A stretch of DNA of 64,000 nt from VAXT01 sp038040395. GTDB taxonomy: Bacteria; Actinomycetota; Thermoleophilia; Gaiellales; Gaiellaceae. Below, in pieces: positions 50,824-59,464 of this stretch (the first letter of the stretch is position 1; every line of letters starts with the position of its first letter). Location: contig JBBPIJ010000009.1 in NCBI GenBank assembly GCA_038040395.1, positions 1-64,000 of the forward strand, given 5' to 3'. The translations under genes were made by a program, and so were the position numbers. The notes below the pieces were generated by a model that saw only the letters and a list, made by a program, of their open reading frames with translations, did not search any database and had not been told where the DNA came from.

Positions 50824-53577
50824 TCAGGCCGTCGCGTCGCGTTCGGTGCCGAGCTTCTGGACGAAGAAGCCGGCGATCAAGAGGACTGCGCCGACTGCAA
50901 GGAACGAGAGCGCGCGGGTGATCGAGCTCAGGTAGGCGAGGTCGTAGAGGAAGAGCTTCGCCAGCGAGAGCGCGAACAGGCCGAAGCCGAGCAGCCGCAA
51001 CCACGTCAGGCCTCGTTTGAGGCCGGCGTAGAGGACGACGAGCCCCAGCAGGCCCCAGAAGGCGCTGACTGCGGAGTGGCCGCGCTCGAAGTTCGTGGTC
51101 ACGCTCGCCCCGCCGACGGCTTCGGCAATGCCGAGGATCGTGAGCGAGATCGCGTAGACGCAGAGCACGGCCGCGGCGGCCTCAGCCGTGCGGCGCCAGA
51201 GTGGCCGGCGAGCATGAATCGCGTGGGCGATCTCGTCGTACGGGCTCGTCTCGGCGGGGGGCTCCTCGGGCTCGTCGCGCAGGACAATGGCGAGCACGGC
51301 CGCCGCGCCGATCACGAAGAGGAGGCTGGGGACGCCGCTCTCGGGATGACGGCTGGCCTGGAAGAAGTCACCCGGAGGAGCCTCGGCGAACAGGGTCTGC
51401 CCGAGAGCAAGGGCGAGATACGCGAAGGACGCAAGCTCGAACCGCCGCTCGCCGGCGAGCCGACCGAGTAGGGCGAGCACCGCCGCGGCGCCTGCCCAGG
51501 CGAGAACCCGCCAGCTTCCATCGAGGAGCTGAGAGGAGGCGTAGCCCGCGACGACGAGCGCGGGAGCCCAGAGGAAGCTGCTCAGATCTCGGTCCTGGCG
51601 CAGCACGAGTGCCGCGACCAGCACGTAGAGCCCGGCGAGACCGAGGAGAACTGCGTTCGCCGGGCGCTCTCCGTCGACGAGCTGGAAGACGCCCGCGACT
51701 CCGAAGCCGACGCTGGACAGGGCACAGGCTGCCGACGCGAAGAGGCTGAGCTCGTCCCGGACGCTGAGCCGATCGAGCAACGCGCCTGTGAGCAGAGTCG
51801 CCGCAGCGACCAGAAATGCGAGCCCGCGGGCATCGCCGTGGAGCTCGGTGCCGTCCCAGAAGAAGCCCTCGCTCAGGACTGCACCGATCGACGCGAGACC
51901 CCCGAAGCGGAGCTCCGGTCGCGAGAGGCGGTTGCTCGCGGCGAGCAGGCTGAGCCCGACCAGGCCCCAGAGGCCGTCCACCGCGACATGTCCCCACTCG
52001 AAGGCATCCGCGACCGGCCCCGAGGAGACCCGCTGGGCGATCCAGAGCACGCCGAGCGACGCGGCGTAGACGGCAGCGACGAGCCCCGTCCAGCCGGCGA
52101 TCGATCGCCAGATCGCCTGGCTGCCACGGAACGCGGCGAGGATCGGCTCGAACGGCGCGAAGATGCCTCGGGCCGGCCGAGACTCGGCCCAGGGGCGGCA
52201 GTACCAGGCGAAGATCCCCGCCGAGAGAGCGACGGCGACGAGAGCGAGCACTCCGTGCGCAGGCTCTGCGCCGGCCTCATAGAGCTGGGTCGGCGGAGCC
52301 GCGACGACGACGGCGTGAGCGACTGCCAGTCCGAGGTACACAAGAGCCGCGAGCTGATAGCGAAGCTCGCCGATTCGGCGCGCGAGCCAGGCGAGCACGG
52401 CCGCCTCCGCCGCCCAGGCGATCGCGAGCGTCGGGCCTGAGAGGAGATCGGCGGCAGCGAACGCGGCGATCGCGAGCCCGACGGCTGCGAGTAGAGCGCT
52501 GAGGTCCCGATGCCGCTTGGCCGGGAACAGGGCGCCCGCAACCAGCCCGTAGACCGCGGCAACGGCGAGCAGGGCCCAGCCCTCTCGCCGTCCCTCGAAC
52601 TGCGCCGCCGCCGCAAGACCGCCGAACACACCGCTGAGAAGCAGAACCGAGGACGGCAGCGATCCGAGCTCAGCGGTGTCCAGTCGGTCCTGCCACGCGA
52701 TCGCCGCGCCGAGGTAGAGCAGCCAGAACAGGGCCGCAGCCGCGACGACGTTCCACTCGGTCGGCTCGGACTGGGCGAGGAGGATCACGGCCTGCGGCAG
52801 GCTCGCGGCGATGCCGGCTACGAGCAGCTTCTGCCACCGCTCACGGATGGCAACGATCGCAGTCGCCGCGAAGACGAGCGCGGCGAGACCGGTCCCCGCG
52901 GCCGTCAACTCGCCCGTGTCGAGGCCGAGCGCTGCGGGGGCGAGTGTCGCGCCGATTAGCCCGAGGCCCGCGATCAGCTCGGAGGACCACGCGAGAGCGG
53001 TGGCAACGCCGACGCTGGCGATCATGATCGCGATCGCCAGGGCGGCCCAGTTGGGCACGAGGTCGTAGAGCACCTTCGCGGCGAGGAGCGTCATGTAGCC
53101 GCCTGCGATCCCGGCGCCGACCGCCGCGAGCGCCGAGGAGTACAGCTCGTCGAAGCGGCGCTTGACGTAGAGGCCTGCCCCAAACAGCGCAGCCGAGGCG
53201 ATCGCGCCCAGCGTGACCCTCGCGGTGGGCCCGATCCAGCCCCTGTTCACGGCCAGGACGAAGAAGAAGACGATCCCGAGCAGCGTCACTGCGCCCCCGA
53301 CCCACGAAAGCGCCTTCGCGCCGAGTAGCACCGACCAGTCGAGCTCGCGGCGCACGCGCGGCGGCATCGGCGGAGCTTCGAAACGCGGTGGCGGAGGTGG
53401 AACAGGGGACCGGGCGACGACCGGCTCGGGCGGGACCGTGGGTGGCGGAGGGACGACAGGAGCCGGCGGGGTCGGCCGTGCCACCTGCCGCAGCTCCGCG
53501 AGCTCGCGTTCGAGGGCCGCGAGGCGCCGGGAGAAATCGTCGAGCCTGTCGGGAAGCTCTGGAGGGAAATCCGTCAT
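50824..53577 (-). CDS. DUF2339 large polytopic membrane protein
   Basis: This 917-residue protein begins with a cytoplasmic coiled coil (DDFSRRLAALERELAELRQV) and a long proline-rich linker (residues about 35-75). The conserved DUF2339 entry RRELDWSVLLGAKALSWVGG follows, then some 25 hydrophobic helices to the end. Internal repetition is visible (two blocks with Q-R/S-P-A-D-A-FEWGHVAVDGLWGL-like and FERGHSAVSAFWGLLGL segments). Function unknown; the family is found in many bacteria as a stand-alone membrane protein. It is divergent from prfA across a 104-bp AT-richer region. Confidence 0.88.
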   Translation of the reverse strand: MTDFPPELPDRLDDFSRRLAALERELAELRQVARPTPPAPVVPPPPTVPPEPVVARSPVPPPPPRFEAPPMPPRVRRELDWSVLLGAKALSWVGGAVTLLGIVFFFVLAVNRGWIGPTARVTLGAIASAALFGAGLYVKRRFDELYSSALAAVGAGIAGGYMTLLAAKVLYDLVPNWAALAIAIMIASVGVATALAWSSELIAGLGLIGATLAPAALGLDTGELTAAGTGLAALVFAATAIVAIRERWQKLLVAGIAASLPQAVILLAQSEPTEWNVVAAAALFWLLYLGAAIAWQDRLDTAELGSLPSSVLLLSGVFGGLAAAAQFEGRREGWALLAVAAVYGLVAGALFPAKRHRDLSALLAAVGLAIAAFAAADLLSGPTLAIAWAAEAAVLAWLARRIGELRYQLAALVYLGLAVAHAVVVAAPPTQLYEAGAEPAHGVLALVAVALSAGIFAWYCRPWAESRPARGIFAPFEPILAAFRGSQAIWRSIAGWTGLVAAVYAASLGVLWIAQRVSSGPVADAFEWGHVAVDGLWGLVGLSLLAASNRLSRPELRFGGLASIGAVLSEGFFWDGTELHGDARGLAFLVAAATLLTGALLDRLSVRDELSLFASAACALSSVGFGVAGVFQLVDGERPANAVLLGLAGLYVLVAALVLRQDRDLSSFLWAPALVVAGYASSQLLDGSWRVLAWAGAAAVLALLGRLAGERRFELASFAYLALALGQTLFAEAPPGDFFQASRHPESGVPSLLFVIGAAAVLAIVLRDEPEEPPAETSPYDEIAHAIHARRPLWRRTAEAAAAVLCVYAISLTILGIAEAVGGASVTTNFERGHSAVSAFWGLLGLVVLYAGLKRGLTWLRLLGFGLFALSLAKLFLYDLAYLSSITRALSFLAVGAVLLIAGFFVQKLGTERDATA

Positions 53578-53614
53578 CTCGGGCCGGCTCCTCTCGCCTT
53601 GCTATATCGCATAC

Positions 53615-53642
53615 TTGCTATTGATAGCAAACACGCTATACG
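53615..53642. promoter_or_regulatory. Palindrome and possible prfA promoter
   Basis: TTGCTATTGATAGCAA (53615-53630) is a perfect dyad (TTGCTAT-tg-ATAGCAA), flanked by further GCTATA elements at 53600-53605 and 53635-53640. TTGCTA with a 16-base spacer to TATACG (53637-53642) reads as a promoter toward prfA. A second candidate for prfA is TACCCT (53669-53674), 7 bases before its ATG. The region is shared with the divergent DUF2339 gene. Confidence 0.5.
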
Positions 53643-53681
53643 CCGTCAAGGCCTTCTTCAGGCGGCGGTACCCTTCGTATC

Positions 53682-54767
53682 ATGGCGATTCAAGAGCTCG
53701 TCGACGAGGTGGAGCGCTCCTATCGGGAAACGCAAGAGCGCCTGTCCGACCCTGCCGTCTACAACGACCACCGTGAGGCGGCCGATGTCGGACGGCGCCT
53801 GAAGGAGCTCGAAGGCGCGCACAAGCTGGCCGCGGAATGGCGCGATGTGCGCGCCGACCTCGATGCTGCCCAGGACGACGGCGACCTGCGTGAGCTCGTC
53901 CCGGAGCTGGAGGAGCGGCTTACGCGGCTCGAACAGGACCTGGCTCTTGCGCTCGTCGAGTCCGACCCGGCCGATCGCAAGGACGTCCTCGTCGAGATCC
54001 GACAAGGAGTGGGGGGCGACGAGGCAGCTCTCTGGGCGGGTGACCTCTACAGGATGCTGACGCGCTACGCCGAGCGGCGCGGGTACAAGACCGAGGTGCT
54101 GTCCGTGAGCGAGAGCGAAGGCGGCGGCTTCAAGGACGTCACGTTCGCCGTCAAAGGGGACGGCGCGTACTCCATCTTCAAGTGGGAGGGCGGAACGCAT
54201 CGCGTGCAGCGCGTGCCCCAGACCGAGTCGCAGGGGCGCATCCACACCTCCACGGCGACCGTGGCCGTCATGCCCGAGGCAGAGGAGGTCGAGGTCGAGA
54301 TCGACCCGAACGAGCTGAAGATCGACGTCTACCGCTCGACCGGCCCTGGAGGACAGAGCGTGAACACGACCGACTCGGCCGTCCGGATCACGCACCTTCC
54401 GACCGGCGTCGTCGTGGCGATGCAGGACGAGAAGTCCCAGCTTCAGAACAAGGCGAAGGCGCTGCGCGTGCTCCGGGCGCGCCTGTATGACCTCGAGCGT
54501 CAGAAGCAGCGCGCCGAACAGGATGCGACGCGCCGCTCGCAGATCGGCACGGGCGAGCGCGCGGAGAAGATCCGCACCTACAACTACGCGGAGAGCAGGG
54601 TCACCGACCACCGGATCAAGCTCACCCAGCATCGGCTCGACGGGATCCTCGATGGTGAGCTCGACGATTTCACGGATGCGCTCGCTTCTGAGGACCAGCG
54701 CCGCGCGCTCGAGCCCAAGAAGCCGGGTGAGGCCGAAAGTGGCCCCTCCGGCGCTGACGACGAATGA
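53682..54767 (+). CDS. prfA: Peptide chain release factor 1
   Basis: This 361-residue RF1 recognises UAA/UAG in the ribosomal A site and triggers peptide release. The universal GGQ is present in RSTGPGGQSVNTTDSAVRITH (quoted in part as STGPGGQSVNTTDSA). The codon-recognition segment reads RVPQTESQGRIHTSTATVAV; the tripeptide normally PAT or PVT in RF1 is PQT here. VTDHRIKLTQHRLD and the length confirm RF1 rather than RF2. The stop overlaps the prmC start (ATGA), coupling it to the methyltransferase that modifies its GGQ glutamine. Confidence 0.96.
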   Translation: MAIQELVDEVERSYRETQERLSDPAVYNDHREAADVGRRLKELEGAHKLAAEWRDVRADLDAAQDDGDLRELVPELEERLTRLEQDLALALVESDPADRKDVLVEIRQGVGGDEAALWAGDLYRMLTRYAERRGYKTEVLSVSESEGGGFKDVTFAVKGDGAYSIFKWEGGTHRVQRVPQTESQGRIHTSTATVAVMPEAEEVEVEIDPNELKIDVYRSTGPGGQSVNTTDSAVRITHLPTGVVVAMQDEKSQLQNKAKALRVLRARLYDLERQKQRAEQDATRRSQIGTGERAEKIRTYNYAESRVTDHRIKLTQHRLDGILDGELDDFTDALASEDQRRALEPKKPGEAESGPSGADDE

Positions 54768-55594
54768 CCTCGCGCGAGCTCCTGAGCTCGGCCGCCGAAG
54801 AGCTCGAACGGGCCGGCTGCCCCTCACCGCGTGTCGATGCCGAGTGGCTGCTCGCGCACGCTCTCGGAACCACGCGCACGGAGCTGTACGTCGACGGAGA
54901 CCACCCTGCGGCCGAGGAGGAGCAACGGTTCCGTGAGCTCGTGACTCGCCGCGCCCAGCGCGAGCCGCTCGCGTACGTGCTCGGCGAATGGGGCTTCCGC
55001 GGGCTGACGCTTGGCGTCGACTCCCGGGTTCTCGTCCCTCGCCCGGAGACCGAGTCGGTCGTCGAGCGCTGCCTTGCGCTGCTCGCAAGCGTCCCCGAGC
55101 CACGTGTGCTCGACGTAGGTGTCGGCTCTGGCGCGATCGCGCTCGCGATCGCCGACGAGCACCCAGGCGCCCGCGTCGTCGCGACCGACAGCTCGCTGGA
55201 GGCCCTCGCCGTCGCCGAGGAGAACCGTCGCCGCACCGGGCTGACGGAACGGGTCGAGCTCGTGCACGGAGAGCTCTTCGCCGGCGTAGAGGGGCGTTTC
55301 GACTTGGTCGTCTCGAACCCGCCGTACGTTCCACCGGACGAGATCGACCGGTTGGACCCGGAGGTCGCGGAGTACGAGCCCCGCGAGGCGCTCGTGGCCT
55401 GCGGGACGACCGAGGCAATCGCGGCGCAGGCCCAGTCGGTGCTCGTCCCGGGCGGCTCGCTCGTGCTCGAGACGGCCGACGGCGAGGCGGCCACCGTGGC
55501 CGAGCTGCTCACGAGTCTCGGCTACGAAGAGGTTTCGATCGGACAAGATCTCGCGGGGCGGGAGCGATTCGTCGATGGACGCGCGCCTCGTTGA
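54764..55594 (+). CDS. prmC: Release factor glutamine methyltransferase PrmC
   Basis: This 276-residue SAM-dependent enzyme methylates the Gln of the GGQ motif in release factors. An N-terminal helical domain (ELLSSAAEELERAGCPSPRV) precedes the Rossmann domain with VLDVGVGSGAIALAIA and the catalytic NPPY (LVVSNPPYVPPDEIDRL). Upstream overlap with prfA and downstream overlap with the tsaC-like gene (20 bases) place it in a translation operon. Confidence 0.95.
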   Translation: MTSRELLSSAAEELERAGCPSPRVDAEWLLAHALGTTRTELYVDGDHPAAEEEQRFRELVTRRAQREPLAYVLGEWGFRGLTLGVDSRVLVPRPETESVVERCLALLASVPEPRVLDVGVGSGAIALAIADEHPGARVVATDSSLEALAVAEENRRRTGLTERVELVHGELFAGVEGRFDLVVSNPPYVPPDEIDRLDPEVAEYEPREALVACGTTEAIAAQAQSVLVPGGSLVLETADGEAATVAELLTSLGYEEVSIGQDLAGRERFVDGRAPR

Positions 55595-56183
55595 CGACGC
55601 GGTCGAGGCGATCCGGGCGGGCAAGCCGGTCGTCCTGCCGACCGACACCGTCTACGGGTTGTGCGCGACGGCCTACGAGCCCGAGCCCGTCCTCCGCATG
55701 TACCGGCTGAAGGGCCGCGACGAGCAGCAGCCGACGGCCCTCCTCGTCTCTGACGTCGACCGTCTTTTCGAGTGCGTCCCCGAGCTCCGAAGTGGAGTCG
55801 AGCCGATCATTCGCGCGCTCTTACCCGGGGCGCTGACTCTGATCCTCCCGAATCCGGCCCGGCGCTTTCACTGGCTGAGCGGGGCGAGGCCGGAGACGAT
55901 CGGCGTTCGCGTGCCCGAGCTCCACGGAGATACCCAGGCGATCGTCCAGCGTGCCGGAGCCGTCGCCGCCACGAGCGCGAACCTCGCAGGCGGCTCGGAC
56001 CCGAAACGACTCGAAGATGTCCCGGAGGAGATCCGTTCAGGCGCGGCGGTCCTCGTCGACGGCGGAGAGCTGCCCGGACTCCCTTCGACGGTGATCGACG
56101 TCACCGGGCCTGAGCCGCAGGTCCTTCGCGAGGGGGCCGTGCCGGCGGCCCAGATCCTCGAGCGCCTCGGACAGCAGGTCTGA
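55575..56183 (+). CDS. L-threonylcarbamoyladenylate synthase (TsaC/Sua5/YrdC family)
   Basis: This 202-residue protein has the YrdC core with KPVVLPTDTVYGLCATA at the start, RLKGRDEQQPTALLV around the substrate-binding basic residues, ALLPGALTLILPN and AVAATSANLAGGSDP. It makes threonylcarbamoyl-AMP from threonine, bicarbonate and ATP for the t6A modification of tRNA. It is short, without the Sua5 C-terminal domain. The ATG lies within prmC, so translation is coupled. Confidence 0.94.
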   Translation: MDARLVDDAVEAIRAGKPVVLPTDTVYGLCATAYEPEPVLRMYRLKGRDEQQPTALLVSDVDRLFECVPELRSGVEPIIRALLPGALTLILPNPARRFHWLSGARPETIGVRVPELHGDTQAIVQRAGAVAATSANLAGGSDPKRLEDVPEEIRSGAAVLVDGGELPGLPSTVIDVTGPEPQVLREGAVPAAQILERLGQQV

Positions 56184-56187
56184 GGCG

Positions 56188-56193
56188 TACCAT
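56188..56193 (+). promoter_or_regulatory. -10 box of glyA
   Basis: TACCAT is separated from the glyA ATG (56200) by exactly 6 bases and no Shine-Dalgarno intervenes. It supports an internal leaderless promoter downstream of the prfA operon. Confidence 0.45.
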
Positions 56194-56199
56194 CCAGCC

Positions 56200-57486
56200 A
56201 TGGCCGTCGCCGAGCAGACACTTCAGCAGCTACGGAGCGCGGGGATCGCCGAGATCGATCCCGAGATCGCGGAGCTCCTAGGGCGGGAGCTCGAGCGCCA
56301 GCGCGGGCAGATCGAGCTGATCGCCTCCGAGAACTTCACCTGGCCGTCGATCCTCGAGGCCGTCGGATCGGTGCCCACGAACAAGTACGCCGAGGGCTAT
56401 CCCGGGAAGCGCTACTACGGCGGCTGCGAGGTGATCGACGAGATCGAGCAGACCGCGATCGACCGGGCGAAGGACCTCTTCGGGGCCGAGCACGCAAACG
56501 TGCAACCGCACGCCGGCGCGCAGACGAACATGGCGGTCTACCTGGCCGCGCTCCAGCCCGGCGACACGATCCTCTCGCTCGAGCTCTCGCACGGCGGCCA
56601 CCTGACCCACGGGCTCAAGGTCAACTTCTCCGGACGGCTCTACACGATCGTCCACTACGGCGTCAGCCGCGAGACGAACCTCGTCGACTACGACGAGGTG
56701 CTCAAGCTGGCGAAGGAGCACAGGCCGAAGCTGATCATCTGCGGCGGCTCGGCCTATCCGCGCACCGTTGAGGCCGACAAGTTCCGGGAGGTCGCCGACG
56801 AGGTCGGGGCGCTCCTGCTCTGCGACATGGCGCACTTCGCTGGCCTCGTCGCAGCCGGCCTCCACCCGAGCCCGGTGCCACACTGCGATTTCGTCACCTC
56901 GACGACGCACAAGACGCTGGCCGGGCCGCGGGCGGGGTTCGTCCTCTGCAAGGAGGAGCACGCCCAGGCGGTCGACCGGGCTGTCTTCCCGGGCATGCAG
57001 GGCGGGCCGCTCTGCCATGTGATTGCGGCGAAGGCGGCCTGCTTCAAGATCGCAGCGACCGAGGCGTTCCGCGACTACCAGACGCAGGTGCGGGCCAACG
57101 CCGACACGCTTTCCGACACGCTCCAGGCCGGCGACCTCGACGTGCTCACGGGAGGAACAGACACCCATCTGCTCCAGGTCGATCTCAGAAAGACGGAGTG
57201 GACGGGGAAAGCCGCTGAGGAACGTCTCGACGACGTCAAGCTCACGGTCAACCGCAACACGGTCCCGTTCGACGAACAGCCCCCGACCGTCGCATCCGGC
57301 ATCCGGATCGGAACACCCGCCGCGACGATGCGAGGGTTCGACGAGGAGGACTTCAAGGAGGTCGGCGAGGTGATCGTGGGCGCCCTCGGAGATTCGCCCG
57401 ACATCGCCGCGCTCGCCAGTCGAAGCGAAGCGCTCTGCGCGAAGCGGCCGCTCTATCCGGGGTTCGGCGGCTACACGTCGTATTAG
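56200..57486 (+). CDS. glyA: Serine hydroxymethyltransferase
   Basis: This 428-residue PLP enzyme interconverts serine and glycine with tetrahydrofolate. Signatures: LIASENFTWPSILEAVGSV, NKYAEGYPGKRYYGGCEVID, NVQPHAGAQTNMAVYLA, DFVTSTTHKTLAGPRAGF with the PLP lysine, and the C-terminal PTVASGIRIGTPAATMRGF. Length is typical. It probably has its own leaderless promoter besides read-through from the upstream operon. Confidence 0.97.
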   Translation: MAVAEQTLQQLRSAGIAEIDPEIAELLGRELERQRGQIELIASENFTWPSILEAVGSVPTNKYAEGYPGKRYYGGCEVIDEIEQTAIDRAKDLFGAEHANVQPHAGAQTNMAVYLAALQPGDTILSLELSHGGHLTHGLKVNFSGRLYTIVHYGVSRETNLVDYDEVLKLAKEHRPKLIICGGSAYPRTVEADKFREVADEVGALLLCDMAHFAGLVAAGLHPSPVPHCDFVTSTTHKTLAGPRAGFVLCKEEHAQAVDRAVFPGMQGGPLCHVIAAKAACFKIAATEAFRDYQTQVRANADTLSDTLQAGDLDVLTGGTDTHLLQVDLRKTEWTGKAAEERLDDVKLTVNRNTVPFDEQPPTVASGIRIGTPAATMRGFDEEDFKEVGEVIVGALGDSPDIAALASRSEALCAKRPLYPGFGGYTSY

Positions 57487-57562
57487 CGTCTGTGGTGAAT
57501 CCAATCGTGTCGACCGGTCATTTCAGACGGACGCACGGGCCTAGCCCGAGCATCCTGATGTC

Positions 57563-57585
57563 GGCACCGCAAGCGGTGCCTCAGG
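57563..57585 (+). repeat. Small hairpin repeat family, diverged copy C
   Basis: GGCACCGC-aa-GCGGTGCC followed by TCAGG. It differs from the cores at 41453-41470 and 60790-60807 by a compensated pair change (T-A to C-G in the stem), so the stem is conserved while the sequence changes. It lies between glyA and upp, ending 1 base before the upp GTG region and possibly acting as terminator or translational element. Confidence 0.5.
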
Positions 57586-57586
57586 C

Positions 57587-58216
57587 GTGAGCACCGTCGT
57601 CGAAGTCGACCACCCGCTCGTCCGCCACAAGCTCTCGTACCTGCGCGACAAGCGCACCTCGACCGGTGACTTCCGCCGCCTCGTCCACGAGCTGACCGCG
57701 CTCCTCACGTACGAGGCGACGAAGGACCTGCCGACCGAGACGGTGCGGGTCGAGACGCCGCTCGAATGGACCGAGGTCGAGCGCATTTCCGGCAAGAAGG
57801 TCGCCGTGTGCCCGGTGCTTCGCGCCGGAGTCGGCATGCTCGACGGCTTCCTCGAGCTCGTCTCTGGCGCGCGCGTCGGCTTCATCGGCCTCTTTCGCGA
57901 CGAGGAGACGCTCGAGCCCGTCGAGTACTACGTCAAGCTGCCGAGCGACCTCGGCGTGCGCGACGCGATCGTCCTCGACCCGATGCTCGCGACGGGGAAC
58001 TCCTGCGTCGCGGCGATCTCCGCGGTGAAGGACGCGGGCGCGCGCTCGGTCCGCCTGATCTGCCTCGTCGCGGCTCCCGAAGGGATCGAGAAAGTGCACG
58101 GTGAGCACCCGGACGTCGCGATCTACTGCGCCTCGATCGACCAGGGCCTGAACGACCGCGGCTACATCGTCCCCGGCCTCGGGGACGCAGGCGACCGCCT
58201 TTACGGTACGAAGTAG
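57587..58216 (+). CDS. upp: Uracil phosphoribosyltransferase
   Basis: This 209-residue enzyme converts uracil and PRPP to UMP in the pyrimidine salvage pathway. The N-terminus has VVEVDHPLVRHKLSYLRDKR; the PRPP-binding loop is DAIVLDPMLATGNSCVAAI; and the uracil-specific C-terminus is IVPGLGDAGDRLYGTK. GTG start at 57587. The hairpin copy C just upstream could hide the translation initiation region. Confidence 0.96.
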   Translation: MSTVVEVDHPLVRHKLSYLRDKRTSTGDFRRLVHELTALLTYEATKDLPTETVRVETPLEWTEVERISGKKVAVCPVLRAGVGMLDGFLELVSGARVGFIGLFRDEETLEPVEYYVKLPSDLGVRDAIVLDPMLATGNSCVAAISAVKDAGARSVRLICLVAAPEGIEKVHGEHPDVAIYCASIDQGLNDRGYIVPGLGDAGDRLYGTK

Positions 58217-58237
58217 GCACGTGACGAGGTGACTCGA

Positions 58238-58342
58238 ACTCGTATGGCACGCCAAGTACATTGGACGCGTAGCGTGTGGCCCTTGACATGCTGATACGGA
58301 CTCGTATGGCAAGCCAACGTACATTGGACGCGTAGCGTGTGG
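58238..58342 (+). repeat. Tandem direct repeat (about 43 bp, twice) over the wecA-like start
   Basis: Copy 1 (58238-58279) and copy 2 (58300-58342) begin ACTCGTATGGCA and end TTGGACGCGTAGCGTGTGG, differing by one substitution and one indel, with a 62-bp period. The real start GTG 58337 lies in copy 2. Copy 1 carries the same GTGTGG but is followed by a stop after six codons. Confidence 0.8.
58283..58310 (+). promoter_or_regulatory. Candidate promoter between the repeat copies
   Basis: A perfect TTGACA (58283-58288) is followed after 16 bases by TATGGC (58305-58310). It overlaps the unique spacer and the start of repeat copy 2 and would drive the WecA/MraY-type gene. The -10 is weak, so confidence is limited. 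Confidence 0.4.
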
Positions 58343-59461
58343 GACACACTCCTCGACAACCCCGGGGTCGTCTGGGGATTCCTGCTCGCACTCGGAGTCG
58401 TCCTCGTCCTCACGCCGTCGGTCGGGCGCTTCGCCCGCATCCTCGGCGTCGTCGACGAGCCCGGTGAGAGCCGGCGCCTGCACATCCGGCCGATCCCGCG
58501 CCTGGGCGGGATCGCGCTCCTGCTCGGCATCTTCGTGCCGGCACTCGCCTTCCTGAGGCTGGACGGGCCCTACCGGGGAATCCTGCTCGGCGCCGCGGTC
58601 GCGACCTGCGTCGGGGTCGTCGACGACTTCCGCGGCCTGCCGTGGTGGGCGAAGCTCGCCGGCCAGAGCGCCGCCGCCGCCATCCCGCTCGGCTTTGGCG
58701 TTGCGATCGACCGCTTCACGTTTCCGTTTCTCGGCATCCAGGAGTTCCCGGTCTGGGTCGGCGTCCCGGTGACCTTCGTCTGGATCGTGGCGATCATGAA
58801 CATGGTCAACTTCCTGGACGGGATGGACGGGCTCGCGTCGGGGATCTGTGCGATCGCCGGCTCGACCTTCGCCGTGATCGCCCTCTCGCTCGGAAAGCCG
58901 GAGGCGGCGATCCTGTCGGCGATCGTCGCAGGAGCGTGCTTCGGGTTCCTCCGGCACAACTTCTATCCGGCGAGGATCTTCATGGGCGACTCCGGGGCGT
59001 TACTCCTCGGCTTCACGCTCGCCACGCTCTCGGTTCAGGGCCTCCTCAAGACGGCGGCCACCGTCGCCCTGTTCTTCCCGCTGATCGTCCTCGCCATCCC
59101 GATCGTGGACACGTCCTTCGTGCTCGCCAAGCGGCTGAAGCACGGGCGTCCGCTACACGAGGCCGATCGCACCCATCTCCATCACCGCTTCGCCAACATC
59201 GGGTTCTCGCAGCGCCGGGCCGCGCTCTACATGTACGCCTGGTGCGCGATCCTCGCCGGCGCCGCGCTGGCGACGCGCTTCATCTCCTTCCGCGCGCACG
59301 GCGTGTGGCACCTCTGGCCGACGGTCGCCGTCGCCACGATCGGCCTCGCCGCCCTCGCGACGTCGATCTACATCGTCTACCTGCTCGAGATCGTGAAGCT
59401 CGCAAACCCGCGCATCAAGCGCCGCGAGCAGGAGGCTCGGCGCGAGCGGAAGACTGCCTGA
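58337..59461 (+). CDS. Polyprenyl-phosphate N-acetylglucosamine-1-phosphate transferase (WecA/MraY family)
   Basis: This 374-residue integral membrane protein has about 11 helices. It transfers a sugar-1-phosphate from a UDP-sugar to undecaprenyl/decaprenyl phosphate, starting surface polysaccharide or arabinogalactan assembly. Family motifs: ESRRLHIRPIPRLGGIALLL, VGVVDDFRGLPWWAKL (DD), MVNFLDGMDGLASGICAIAG and IFMGDSGALLLGF, and LHEADRTHLHHRFANIGFS (HxHH). The order upp-wecA-atp is common in this phylum. Start GTG 58337 lies inside the second repeat copy. Confidence 0.93.
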   Translation: MWDTLLDNPGVVWGFLLALGVVLVLTPSVGRFARILGVVDEPGESRRLHIRPIPRLGGIALLLGIFVPALAFLRLDGPYRGILLGAAVATCVGVVDDFRGLPWWAKLAGQSAAAAIPLGFGVAIDRFTFPFLGIQEFPVWVGVPVTFVWIVAIMNMVNFLDGMDGLASGICAIAGSTFAVIALSLGKPEAAILSAIVAGACFGFLRHNFYPARIFMGDSGALLLGFTLATLSVQGLLKTAATVALFFPLIVLAIPIVDTSFVLAKRLKHGRPLHEADRTHLHHRFANIGFSQRRAALYMYAWCAILAGAALATRFISFRAHGVWHLWPTVAVATIGLAALATSIYIVYLLEIVKLANPRIKRREQEARRERKTA

Positions 59462-59464
59462 GCG

